NCBI GenBank assembly: GCA_019416685.1
Contig: DXWV01000047.1
Location: 73,344-137,343, forward strand
DNA: 64,000 nucleotides
Reading direction: 5' to 3'
Origin: Bacteroides sp.
GTDB lineage: Bacteria > Bacteroidota > Bacteroidia > Bacteroidales > Bacteroidaceae
Below are positions 9,039 through 17,369 of the stretch, piece by piece (position 1 is the first letter of the stretch; each line of letters starts with the position of its first letter). The position numbers and the translations under genes are program-made. Below the pieces are notes generated by a model, which did not search any database, was not told the origin of the DNA, and saw only the letters and a list, made by a program, of their open reading frames with translations.

Positions 9039-10325
9039 ATGAAAAAACTTTTAATTTGTGGTTGTGTTTTAGGGAGCTTTCTGCTGGGTGGTTGTTCCGC
9101 TTCGTCCGGAATTGAAATAAAGAAGTCAGGAGAAGGGTTTAAACTCTATATTAACGGAGTGGATACTTACATTAAAGGTGTAGGTGGAACCTACCGACTG
9201 GACGTTGCCAGCCAGAATGGAGCTAATGCTTTCAGAACCTGGGGCGGAGGTGTGGAAACAGTTAGAAAAGACCTGGCGCTGGCTGCAGAGAATAAGATGT
9301 ATGTAATGCAGGGGATAGCAATGACTAAAGATTCGGCACTTTATTATGATGATACGTACAAAGACAAACTGCGTAAGGAAGTACGTCTCCTGGCAGAGAC
9401 TTTCAAAAATGATACTTGTCTGTTGGCATGGGGAATTGGGAATGAGATCGACTTGGGTAATGCGAATATAGGTGTCGCATGGAGTTTCGTGGAAGAGTTG
9501 GCGCAGATCATTAAATCAATTGATAAACGCCATCTGGTATCTACGGTTATTGCACACAATCCGGCTGCTCTTGATTCTATTGCTAAATTTGCCCCTACGC
9601 TTGATTATGTAGGTATCAATACGTATGGTCCGATTGGTGAAATAAAAGAGATGGTAGACAAATCTGTCTATAAGGGCCCTTTTATGGTGACGGAATGGGG
9701 ACCGACCGGATGGTGGGAAACTGCTTCTACAGACTGGAAGGCACCTCTCGAGCAAACGAGCGAAGAAAAAAGACAAGTATATGAAGAACGTTATACTCGC
9801 TATATCCTCGCAAATCAGCGTTGTTTGGGCTCTTTTGTATTTTTGTGGGGGCAGAAGGAAGAACGTACTCCCACCTGGTTCAGTATGTTTGTAGAAGACA
9901 ATGTAGAACAGTTGCCATTGTGTGGAGAAAAGACTCCTATGGTAGAGGCTATGCAGAGAGTTTGGACTGGAAAAGAACTTACGGAAACAGCTCCTGTGGT
10001 TGAGGCTATGACTATAAATGGAATGCACGCTACCAATAGTGTTCGCATCAAAGCTGGAACTGCGTTCAAAGCTCACGTAGCTGTCACCGATAAAGAGAAC
10101 GATAAGTTGACTTATGTATGGGAAATATTGAAAGAAGCAACTGAACTTGGTTTCGGTGGCTCTTTTGAACCGCGTCCCGCAAGAGTAGGAGAGATGAATA
10201 CTTCGGATACTCCAACTTACGAAACGGTTGTTGACTCCCCCGGTGAGTATAGATTGTATGTATATGTACTGGATAATACGGGATTCGTATCTACAGTGAA
10301 TGTTCCATTTCAAGTATATAAATAA
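9039..10325 (+). CDS. Clan GH-A TIM-barrel glycosidase lipoprotein with C-terminal Ig-like domain
   Basis: A predicted retaining glycosidase whose family I cannot fix. The lipoprotein signal (MKKLLICGCVLGSFLLGGC) has its Cys at residue 19. The barrel starts with a GH2-C-like entry (INGVDTYIKGVGG). The acid/base is E136 in GIGNEID and the nucleophile E219 in VTEWGPTGWWE, both on clan GH-A strand patterns. Residues from about 340 form a beta-sandwich or PKD-like domain (TYVWEILKEA, YRLYVYVLDNTG). There is no N-terminal sugar-binding domain as in full GH2 enzymes. The start at 9039 replaces a longer frame from 8928 because it places the lipobox. GH3 follows 3 bases later. Substrate is presumably a beta-glucan or its oligosaccharides. 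Confidence 0.82.
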   Translation: MKKLLICGCVLGSFLLGGCSASSGIEIKKSGEGFKLYINGVDTYIKGVGGTYRLDVASQNGANAFRTWGGGVETVRKDLALAAENKMYVMQGIAMTKDSALYYDDTYKDKLRKEVRLLAETFKNDTCLLAWGIGNEIDLGNANIGVAWSFVEELAQIIKSIDKRHLVSTVIAHNPAALDSIAKFAPTLDYVGINTYGPIGEIKEMVDKSVYKGPFMVTEWGPTGWWETASTDWKAPLEQTSEEKRQVYEERYTRYILANQRCLGSFVFLWGQKEERTPTWFSMFVEDNVEQLPLCGEKTPMVEAMQRVWTGKELTETAPVVEAMTINGMHATNSVRIKAGTAFKAHVAVTDKENDKLTYVWEILKEATELGFGGSFEPRPARVGEMNTSDTPTYETVVDSPGEYRLYVYVLDNTGFVSTVNVPFQVYK

Positions 10326-10328
10326 AGT

Positions 10329-12578
10329 ATGAAAACAATTAAATTTTTCTCTGTCTGCCTCCTGTTGCTTCCTTTTGTGTCGTGTACACAGATGTCCGGC
10401 ACAAAAGACCAAGCTGTTGAGAACAAGGTAGAAAAACTACTTTCTGAGATGACGTTGGAGGAGAAGATTGGTCAGATGAATCAAATCAGTTCTTTCGGCA
10501 ACATTCAAGAAATGAGTGTGTTGATTAAAAAAGGTGAGATAGGTTCTATTTTGAATGAGATAGATCCGGTCCGTGTTAATGCTTTGCAACGTGTGGCAGT
10601 GGAAGAATCCCGTCTGGGGATTCCTCTGTTAATGGCTCGTGATGTTATTCATGGGTTTAAAACTATTTTTCCTATTCCTTTGGGGCAAGCTGCCACTTTT
10701 GATCCTTCTGTGGCAGAAGTAGGAGCGCGCGTAGCAGCTATTGAAGCCTCCTCTGTGGGGATTCGCTGGACGTTCGCCCCGATGATTGACATTGCCCGCG
10801 ATCCCCGTTGGGGGCGCATTGCCGAGGGTTGCGGAGAAGATACCTATCTGACCTCTGTTATGGGTGCTGCTATGGTTAAGGGATTTCAGGGTGATTCATT
10901 AAGTAACCCTTCTTCCATTGCTGCTTGTCCGAAACACTTTGTGGGATACGGTGCTGCCGAAGGCGGACTTGATTATAACTCTACATTTATTCCCGAGCGT
11001 CGATTGCGTAATGTATATCTGCCTCCGTTTGAGGCTGCTGCCAATGCCGGTGCTGCCACTTTCATGACCTCGTTCAATGATAATGACGGGATTCCGGCTA
11101 CCGGGAATGGTTTTATTCTGAAAGATGTACTTCGTAAAGAATGGGGATTTGACGGTATTGTAGTAACGGACTGGGCTTCTGCTAAGGAGATGATTCCTCA
11201 CGGTTTTGCTGCCGATGACAAAGAAGCTGCCCTGAAAGCGGTGAATGCAGGTGTGGATATGGAAATGGTCAGTTACACATTTGTTAATAAATTGCCCGAA
11301 CTGGTGAAAGAAGGTAAGGTGAAAGAAGAAACCATAAACGAAGCCGTCCGTAATATTTTGCGTATCAAGTATCGTCTTGGATTATTTGACCATCCGTATG
11401 TAGACGAAAAACAGCCTTCTGTGATGTATGCCGATGCTCATTTGGCGGCTGCCAAACGTGCTGCTGTGGAGTCGGCCATTCTGTTGAAGAATGACAAGCG
11501 GGTACTTCCTTTGAAAGAAACAGTACGTACCGTGGCTGTTGTGGGGCCTTTGGCAGATGCTCCTTATGAGCAGATGGGAACCTGGGTTTTTGATGGAGAT
11601 AAAGCACATACGAAAACCCCGTTGGCTGCTATTAAAGAGATGTATGGTAATAAAGTACAGGTGATTTTTGAACCTGGATTGGCTTACAGCCGGGATAATA
11701 CTACCTCCGGCATTAGTAGGGCTGTAGCAGCGGGTGCCCGTGCCGATGTTATTCTGGCATTTGTAGGAGAAGAATCCATCCTTTCCGGTGAGGCACACTG
11801 TCTGGCCGATTTGAATCTGCAAGGTGCTCAGTCCGAATTGATTGCCGCTTTAGCTAAAACCGGGAAGCCGGTAGTGACGGTAGTAATGGCAGGTCGTCCG
11901 TTGACGATTGGCAAGGAAGTGGATCTCTCTGCTGCGGTACTCTATTCGTTTCATCCGGGCACGATGGGGGGGGCTGCGATTGCAGATCTTTTGTTTGGCA
12001 AGGAAGTACCAAGTGGCAAAACTCCGGTTACTTTTCCGAAGATGGTGGGACAGATTCCTGTCTATTATTCACATAACAATTCCGGACGACCGGCTACACG
12101 TAACGAAACTCTGTTGAAAGATATTCCGGTAGAAGCCGGACAGACTTCACTGGGATGTACCTCTTTCTATATGGATGCCGGCTTTGATCCGCTCTATCCG
12201 TTTGGATATGGGTTATCTTATACTACATTTGAATATGGTGATGTGAAACTGTCTGCTAATGAGCTGAAAAAGAATGATGTACTGACTGTAACTTTTGACT
12301 TGAAGAATACCGGTAGTTATAAAGGTACGGAAGTAGCTCAGTTGTATGTACAGGATAAGATTGGTTCTGTTACCCGCCCGGTGAAGGAGCTGAAACGTTT
12401 TACCCGTGTCACTTTAAAGCCGGGTGAAAAGAAGACGGTAACATTTGAACTGCCGGTAAGCGAGTTGGCTTTCTATAATATAAATATGGAGAAAGTGGTT
12501 GAATCCGGAGACTTCGGGCTTTGGGTGGCAACGGATAGTCAGAGTGGAAATGAAGTTTCATTTAAGGTAGTGGATTGA
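10329..12578 (+). CDS. GH3 beta-glucosidase (BglX type) lipoprotein
   Basis: Exo-acting beta-glucosidase that releases glucose from oligosaccharide ends, probably in the periplasm. The lipoprotein signal ends FVSC (Cys 19). The GH3 N-terminal barrel contains RIAEGCGEDTYL and the substrate-site KHFVGYGAAEGG. The nucleophile is D281 in GIVVTDWAS. The C-terminal alpha/beta sandwich (AVVGPLADAP) and a fibronectin-III-like tail (VAQLYVQDKIGSVTRPVKEL) complete the BglX layout. The length of 749 residues is normal. It is the last gene of the locus; a strong bidirectional terminator follows. Confidence 0.94.
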   Translation: MKTIKFFSVCLLLLPFVSCTQMSGTKDQAVENKVEKLLSEMTLEEKIGQMNQISSFGNIQEMSVLIKKGEIGSILNEIDPVRVNALQRVAVEESRLGIPLLMARDVIHGFKTIFPIPLGQAATFDPSVAEVGARVAAIEASSVGIRWTFAPMIDIARDPRWGRIAEGCGEDTYLTSVMGAAMVKGFQGDSLSNPSSIAACPKHFVGYGAAEGGLDYNSTFIPERRLRNVYLPPFEAAANAGAATFMTSFNDNDGIPATGNGFILKDVLRKEWGFDGIVVTDWASAKEMIPHGFAADDKEAALKAVNAGVDMEMVSYTFVNKLPELVKEGKVKEETINEAVRNILRIKYRLGLFDHPYVDEKQPSVMYADAHLAAAKRAAVESAILLKNDKRVLPLKETVRTVAVVGPLADAPYEQMGTWVFDGDKAHTKTPLAAIKEMYGNKVQVIFEPGLAYSRDNTTSGISRAVAAGARADVILAFVGEESILSGEAHCLADLNLQGAQSELIAALAKTGKPVVTVVMAGRPLTIGKEVDLSAAVLYSFHPGTMGGAAIADLLFGKEVPSGKTPVTFPKMVGQIPVYYSHNNSGRPATRNETLLKDIPVEAGQTSLGCTSFYMDAGFDPLYPFGYGLSYTTFEYGDVKLSANELKKNDVLTVTFDLKNTGSYKGTEVAQLYVQDKIGSVTRPVKELKRFTRVTLKPGEKKTVTFELPVSELAFYNINMEKVVESGDFGLWVATDSQSGNEVSFKVVD

Positions 12579-12604
12579 TTATTAAATCAGAAGGTTGAAT
12601 TGGG

Positions 12605-12639
12605 AGAGGGGGACAGACCATCACGGTTTGTCCCCCTCT
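12605..12639. terminator. Bidirectional terminator between GH3 and enolase genes
   Basis: A 15-bp stem (12605-12619 with 12625-12639, one G-T pair) has a 5-base loop. It lies between convergent genes and should stop both. T-rich sequence follows on the + side. Confidence 0.88.
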
Positions 12640-12661
12640 TAATTATTATAAACAGCTTTAA

Positions 12662-13942
12662 TTATTTCAATAGTTTATATCCGTATACAGCGCGATCGCC
12701 AAGTTCTTCTTCAATACGAAGAAGCTGGTTGTATTTTGCCATACGGTCTGAACGGCTCAGTGAACCGGTTTTGATTTGTCCGCTGTTGGTAGCTACGGCA
12801 ATATCAGCAATGGTAGCATCTTCTGTTTCACCGGAACGATGAGAAGTTACTGTAGTATAACCATGACGATGTGCCATTTCGATAGCATTCAGCGTTTCTG
12901 TCAGCGAACCAATCTGATTTACTTTGATCAGGATAGAGTTGGCGCAACCCTTTTCAATACCCATGGCAAGGAAATCAACGTTGGTCACAAACAAATCGTC
13001 ACCTACCAATTGACAACGGTCGCCGATACGTTCGGTCAGTTTCTTCCAGCCTTCCCAATCGTTTTCACTCATACCATCTTCAATAGAGTCAATCGGATAC
13101 TCATTGATTAGTTTTTCCAGATAGTCTATCTGTTCGTCAGCAGTACGTTTCTTACCTTTGGCACCTTCAAACTTGGTATAGTCGTAGATACCATCATGAT
13201 AGAATTCAGAAGAAGCACAGTCCATACCGATCATTACATCTTTACCCGGTGCGTATCCGGCAGCTTTGATAGCAGCGAGAATAGAGTTCAGAGCATCTTC
13301 AGTGCCTTCAAGGTTAGGGGCAAAGCCACCTTCATCACCGACTGCCGTGCTGAGGCCACGATCTTTCAATACTTTTTTCAGAGCATGGAATACTTCGGCA
13401 CCCATACGTAAACCTTCTTTGAAAGATTTGGCACCTACCGGGCGAATCATAAATTCCTGGAAAGCAATCGGGGCATCGCTATGAGAACCACCATTGATGA
13501 TATTCATCATCGGAACAGGCAGTACATAAGTGTTAGTTCCTCCGATATATCTGTAAAGAGGAATATCGAGATAGGCAGCTGCTGCTTTGGCTACGGCAAG
13601 TGATACACCCAGAATGGCGTTAGCACCCAGGTTTGCTTTGGTTTTTGTACCGTCAAGAGCCAGCATTGCATGGTCAATACCCATTTGGTCAAGAGCTGAC
13701 ATGCCAATAAGATGCGGAGCAATAATATTGTTTACGTTTTCTACGGCTTTCAATACACCTTTTCCTCCATAGCGTTTTTTATCACCGTCACGCAGTTCCA
13801 GCGCTTCGTGCTCACCGGTCGATGCACCCGACGGAACGGATGCACGTCCCATGATACCTGATTCTAATACTACGTCTACTTCTACTGTGGGATTGCCTCT
13901 GGAGTCGAGGATTTCGCGTCCTGTAATTTTTTCTATTTTCAT
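12662..13942 (-). CDS. eno: Enolase
   Basis: Phosphopyruvate hydratase of glycolysis, converting 2-phosphoglycerate to phosphoenolpyruvate in the cytoplasm with Mg2+. The N terminus is typical (MKIEKITGREILDSRGNPTV), as are the SGASTG loop and the enolase signature ILIKVNQIGSLTET carrying the catalytic lysine. The later TSHRSGETED segment is also present. The start at 13942 gives the family N terminus and 426 residues; the frame is open ten codons further but without support. It is a single-gene unit with its own promoter at 13970-13977. Confidence 0.97.
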   Translation of the reverse strand: MKIEKITGREILDSRGNPTVEVDVVLESGIMGRASVPSGASTGEHEALELRDGDKKRYGGKGVLKAVENVNNIIAPHLIGMSALDQMGIDHAMLALDGTKTKANLGANAILGVSLAVAKAAAAYLDIPLYRYIGGTNTYVLPVPMMNIINGGSHSDAPIAFQEFMIRPVGAKSFKEGLRMGAEVFHALKKVLKDRGLSTAVGDEGGFAPNLEGTEDALNSILAAIKAAGYAPGKDVMIGMDCASSEFYHDGIYDYTKFEGAKGKKRTADEQIDYLEKLINEYPIDSIEDGMSENDWEGWKKLTERIGDRCQLVGDDLFVTNVDFLAMGIEKGCANSILIKVNQIGSLTETLNAIEMAHRHGYTTVTSHRSGETEDATIADIAVATNSGQIKTGSLSRSDRMAKYNQLLRIEEELGDRAVYGYKLLK

Positions 13943-13969
13943 TGTTTCTCTATATTTTTTAGATACTTG

Positions 13970-13977
13970 CAAATATA
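13970..13977 (-). promoter_or_regulatory. Promoter -7 box for eno
   Basis: On the minus strand this reads TATATTTG, matching TAnnTTTG, 28 bases before the enolase start. Confidence 0.65.
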
Positions 13978-14161
13978 CTCACTTCATGGAGAACAGGGAA
14001 TCCCTATAAATAGGTATTCTTATGTAAAGTTGGTCCCCATAATTAGCCAGTAGCTTTACTTTTATTAATTAACAAAGAAGCAATTGGTTTTGTTTCATCC
14101 GGATAGGTGAATAAAAGTTTAATTGATAAAATTTTATCTCGTAAAGCAACGGATGTTTTCC

Positions 14162-14280
14162 CGGTATGCAGTGATGTTTTACATGTACATGTAAAGCAGT
14201 ACGACATGTGCATGTGGAGCAGTACGACATGTACATGTGGGACAGTAAGACATGTACATGTAAAACATCACTGCATACCG
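14162..14280. repeat. Array 1: 31-bp perfect inverted repeat holding four palindromic 23-bp-period units
   Basis: The 424-bp gap between eno and the pentapeptide gene holds an exact 31-bp inverted repeat (14162-14192 with 14250-14280). Four copies of ACATGTACAT or ACATGTGCAT start at 14181, 14204, 14227 and 14250, exactly 23 bp apart. Between units lie related linkers (AGCAGTACG-like). An open frame across it (14107-14316) is an artefact, since 23 is not a multiple of three. The same unit recurs in the array at 44341. I see no gene in the rest of this gap. Confidence 0.9.
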
Positions 14281-14365
14281 ACTGAAGATATGTTCCTTCC
14301 TGATATTAATCAATAACAGTACCTTTTCTTTTCAGACTCAAGATAAGTCTCTCTACATATTGAAG

Positions 14366-15034
14366 CTAATCTTCAATAACAACTCCCAGCATTGGAAGCA
14401 AATCCATTGCTTGCAATGAATTAACAATAACACCTCGTAGATCGCTGATGTTTAGTACAATCCCACTGATACGTGAAGTCCGGAGATCGATACTTCGCAA
14501 AGAAGTGTGAGAGAAATCTGCCTCTACCAAATCGCAATTATCAAAGGCTACGGATGACAACCGGCAATCGTTGAGACTTCCATTTCTAAACTGACAACCC
14601 GAGAAGCGCACTTGATTCATTTTACTCATGGCAATATTTATATAACCTGCGTTACATTCACGGAATGATACATGATTGAGAGTCGTTTCAGAAAGGTTGG
14701 TTCCTACCAGTTTACAAGATATAAATTCCACCCGGTAAAGAGAACTTTCGGCAAAAGAGATATTGGACAAGTCGCAGTTTTCAAAACGTACATCGGTGAG
14801 TTGTAACGATTTCAGCTGACAATCTCTGAAAGTGAGGCCACTGAATGTACACTCTTTAATAGTCCGGTAAGGAGTATAAATAGATTCTTCGTTATTTTTA
14901 TTGAAAGAAAGATTGGATACTGTTTCTTCCTGTTCTAATAAGTCTTTTAAAGTTTTCAGACTTTCTTCCTGCTCTTCGATCATGGGAGCAGCGATACGAA
15001 CTATTTGAGGTTTATTATTTCGGGGTTGTTTCAT
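14366..15034 (-). CDS. Pentapeptide-repeat protein
   Basis: A 222-residue protein whose residues from about 60 to 200 are pentapeptide repeats of the A(D/N)LXX kind (for example VRFENCDLSNISFAE, VAFDNCDLVEADFSH), predicted to form a right-handed quadrilateral beta-helix. It has no signal peptide and is probably cytoplasmic. Relatives include Qnr-like gyrase protectors, but most family members have no known role and nothing here points to quinolone resistance. It lies 53 bases downstream of crcB and probably shares its transcript. Confidence 0.85.
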   Translation of the reverse strand: MKQPRNNKPQIVRIAAPMIEEQEESLKTLKDLLEQEETVSNLSFNKNNEESIYTPYRTIKECTFSGLTFRDCQLKSLQLTDVRFENCDLSNISFAESSLYRVEFISCKLVGTNLSETTLNHVSFRECNAGYINIAMSKMNQVRFSGCQFRNGSLNDCRLSSVAFDNCDLVEADFSHTSLRSIDLRTSRISGIVLNISDLRGVIVNSLQAMDLLPMLGVVIED

Positions 15035-15087
15035 GATATATCTATGATATTTGTAGTGGTTTTAGTTATAATGTGTTTTTGTTGATT

Positions 15088-15471
15088 TTATCCCAGTAAT
15101 TTTCCTGCTGCTCCTCCGGCCAGTACTGCTACTAACCCCAACCCGATACTTAATAAGGCATAAAGCAGAAATGTGCTGTAAAACTCTCCTCTCAACAAGC
15201 TTAATCCATCGTTGGAAAAGGTCGAAAAAGTGGTAAATCCTCCGCACAGTCCAGTCGTGAGAAATAATCTCATTTCCATAGACAGATTCCAACGCTCGGA
15301 TACAGAGTAGAATAAACCGATTAGGAAACTACCGGCAATATTTACGATAAAAGTTCCCCACGAGAAAGGAAAACCGATACCGGACATCCGTTCGTTAATA
15401 CTGATTTGTGCCAGGTGGCGAAGCACACTTCCTACGCCACCTCCGATAAATATATAAACTATCTCTTTCAT
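15088..15471 (-). CDS. crcB: Fluoride channel FluC/CrcB
   Basis: Small membrane protein forming a dual-topology dimeric fluoride exporter. Four hydrophobic helices are visible with family motifs: GGGVGSVLRH near the N terminus, GTFIVNIAGSF in helix 2, and the phenylalanine-rich GGFTTFSTFSND in helix 3, which carries the central Na+ and fluoride-path residues. The start at 15471 gives a normal 126 residues. I found no fluoride riboswitch in its short leader. The pentapeptide gene follows on the same strand. Confidence 0.93.
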   Translation of the reverse strand: MKEIVYIFIGGGVGSVLRHLAQISINERMSGIGFPFSWGTFIVNIAGSFLIGLFYSVSERWNLSMEMRLFLTTGLCGGFTTFSTFSNDGLSLLRGEFYSTFLLYALLSIGLGLVAVLAGGAAGKLLG

Positions 15472-15491
15472 TCTTTTTGCGCTAACCGGGG

Positions 15492-15499
15492 CAAAAATA
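15492..15499 (-). promoter_or_regulatory. Promoter -7 box for crcB
   Basis: Minus-strand TATTTTTG matches TAnnTTTG, 21 bases before the crcB start, leaving a leader too short for a riboswitch. Confidence 0.5.
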
Positions 15500-15594
15500 G
15501 TATTAATCAGAAGTAGAAACAAATTTATTTGTGTATTGTTGAGGTACAGCTTGTTTTAGTAAAGTGAAGGTAGTAGATTTTAGTAGATTTTATG

Positions 15595-15602
15595 TACTTT
15601 TG
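15595..15602 (+). promoter_or_regulatory. Promoter -7 box for the DUF6377 regulator
   Basis: TACTTTTG matches TAnnTTTG, 26 bases before the ATG at 15628. Confidence 0.6.
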
Positions 15603-15627
15603 AACACTAAAGTAAAAATGTCGGATA

Positions 15628-17193
15628 ATGAAAAGGTTTTTTTTAGTAATGATATCGTTCTTCTGTTGCACCCTTGCAGCATTGGCTGGCAAAGGAGTGG
15701 ATTCCGTTCTTGTCCGCTTGGATAAGATAATGGGGCAGCAGGCAATATATATGAAACGGAAAGAAGAACGTATAGATAGTTTGAAGCGACTTTTACATTA
15801 TCCTTCTCTTACGTTGCGACAACGGTTTATCCTTAATAAGGAACTGGGAACTGAATACGAACTCTTTGTTTCAGATTCTGCCATGAAATACTTTGACAAT
15901 AGCTTGCTGATAGCCGATTCTTTACGCAGTATCGCGTTGGCTGATGAAGTTCGTCTTTGCCAGACGTCTGTATTGTCTATTTCCGGGATGTACAAGGAAG
16001 CATGGGAAATACTGTATGGTATCAATCGTGTCACGTTGCCGGATAGTTTACTTCCTGCTTTTTATAATTGCGGGCGTCAGTTATATTCTTTTCTTGTTAA
16101 TTATTCTCATAACAGCCCTTATGCAACGGACTATATCAGGCGGCAAAATGCATATCGGGATTCTTTACTCGCCGTACTTTCACCGGCTTTACCGGAGTAT
16201 CGTCTCTACGAAGCCGAACGTTTTATAGCTAATCAACAGTTTACTCATGCCCAAAAAGTGTTGTTGGGATTACTGCATGATCAACCTGAAACCTCTAATA
16301 TCTACGCCCGTGCTGCTTTTTCACTGGCTCATTTGTATAAAGATGAAAAACATACAGATGCATATGAGAAATATCTGGCGTTATCTGCTATTTCGGATAT
16401 AAAAGCATCGGTTAAAGAAAATGCTGCTTTGTCCAATTTGGCGTTTGTTCTTTATGAACAGGGAGATGTATCCCGTGCATATCGTTATATAAAGCGTTCG
16501 CTTGAAGATGCCATTTTCTGTAATGCCCGTCTGCGTACCATTGAGATATCAGGTGTTCTTCCTGTGATTGAGGGGGCTTATAAGCAACAGATAGAACGGC
16601 AGCGTCATCAATTGATTTTTTTTCTGATAGTAGTCAGCATACTTTCTGTCTTCCTGATTGTTTCTGTAATTCTGATATATAAACAAATGAAAAAGCTATC
16701 CGTCACTCAACGAAACCTGAAACAGGCAAATCACATCAAAGAGGAGTATATTGGTCATTTTCTTAATCTTTGCTCTATTTATATCGAAAAGCTGGATCGT
16801 TTTCGGAGTACTGTGAACAGGAAGATTACAGCAGGTCAAGCAGAGGAATTATTAAAGCTAACCAAGTCTTCACAGTTTGCAGGAGTAGAGCAGAAAGAGT
16901 TTTATGCAAATTTTGACAATGCTTTTCTGCATCTGTATCCCAATTTTGTGGCAGAGTTTAATGAACTGTTACAGCCCGAAGAACGTTTCGTTCTTAAAAC
17001 CGGTGAATTGCTGAATACAGAATTACGTATTTTTGCTATTATTCGTTTGGGGATTGATGACAGTGCTAAGATTGCTAATTTTCTGCACTATTCAATTAAT
17101 ACCATCTATACGTATCGGAACAAAGTCAAGAATAAAGCCATTAACCGGGACAAATTTGAAGAAGAAATCCTTAAAATAGGAGCGGTAGAGTGA
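15628..17193 (+). CDS. DUF6377-type membrane regulator with C-terminal HTH
   Basis: A 521-residue protein of a Bacteroidales family I recognise as DUF6377. It has a signal peptide (MKRFFLVMISFFCCTLAALA), a helical TPR-like periplasmic region to about 320, one membrane helix near 330-350 (FFLIVVSILSVFLIVSVILI), a coiled stretch, and a C-terminal LuxR-like helix-turn-helix (DSAKIANFLHYSINTIYTYR). The architecture parallels the regulator at 186 but with a helical sensor in place of a propeller. It lies directly upstream of and codirectional with the GH97 gene, so it probably controls that gene. Ligand unknown. Confidence 0.8.
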   Translation: MKRFFLVMISFFCCTLAALAGKGVDSVLVRLDKIMGQQAIYMKRKEERIDSLKRLLHYPSLTLRQRFILNKELGTEYELFVSDSAMKYFDNSLLIADSLRSIALADEVRLCQTSVLSISGMYKEAWEILYGINRVTLPDSLLPAFYNCGRQLYSFLVNYSHNSPYATDYIRRQNAYRDSLLAVLSPALPEYRLYEAERFIANQQFTHAQKVLLGLLHDQPETSNIYARAAFSLAHLYKDEKHTDAYEKYLALSAISDIKASVKENAALSNLAFVLYEQGDVSRAYRYIKRSLEDAIFCNARLRTIEISGVLPVIEGAYKQQIERQRHQLIFFLIVVSILSVFLIVSVILIYKQMKKLSVTQRNLKQANHIKEEYIGHFLNLCSIYIEKLDRFRSTVNRKITAGQAEELLKLTKSSQFAGVEQKEFYANFDNAFLHLYPNFVAEFNELLQPEERFVLKTGELLNTELRIFAIIRLGIDDSAKIANFLHYSINTIYTYRNKVKNKAINRDKFEEEILKIGAVE

Positions 17194-17322
17194 ATACCCA
17201 TTTATATTTTCTGTTTTTAATCTTCTGATTATCTCATTAATAATAAGAAACTTATGCAAACGTTTTCAGAAATTTCTTTTATATTCCATTTATATGGGGA
17301 GTGTATCTGAATATTTCCTGTT

Positions 17323-17330
17323 TATCTTTG
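17323..17330 (+). promoter_or_regulatory. Promoter -7 box for the GH97 gene
   Basis: TATCTTTG matches TAnnTTTG and lies 39 bases before the ATG at 17370. It rules out the open-frame start at 17301. Confidence 0.65.
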
Positions 17331-17369
17331 CCATACGATTTTTATTTATTAATTCATATCATGATTAAC

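Noticed and set aside
9516..10412. 298-codon frame antisense to the GH-A and GH3 genes
   Set aside because: It lies wholly opposite two well-supported genes, has an unlikely composition and no domain.
14107..14316. 69-codon open frame across array 1
   Set aside because: It is mostly the 23-bp repeat, whose period shifts frame at every copy. No start context or homology supports it.
14366..15034. Quinolone-resistance (Qnr) determinant
   Set aside because: Only the general pentapeptide repeat is shared; specific Qnr loops cannot be recognised.
15472..15540. Fluoride riboswitch before crcB
   Set aside because: The leader behind the predicted promoter is too short and lacks the conserved motif pattern.
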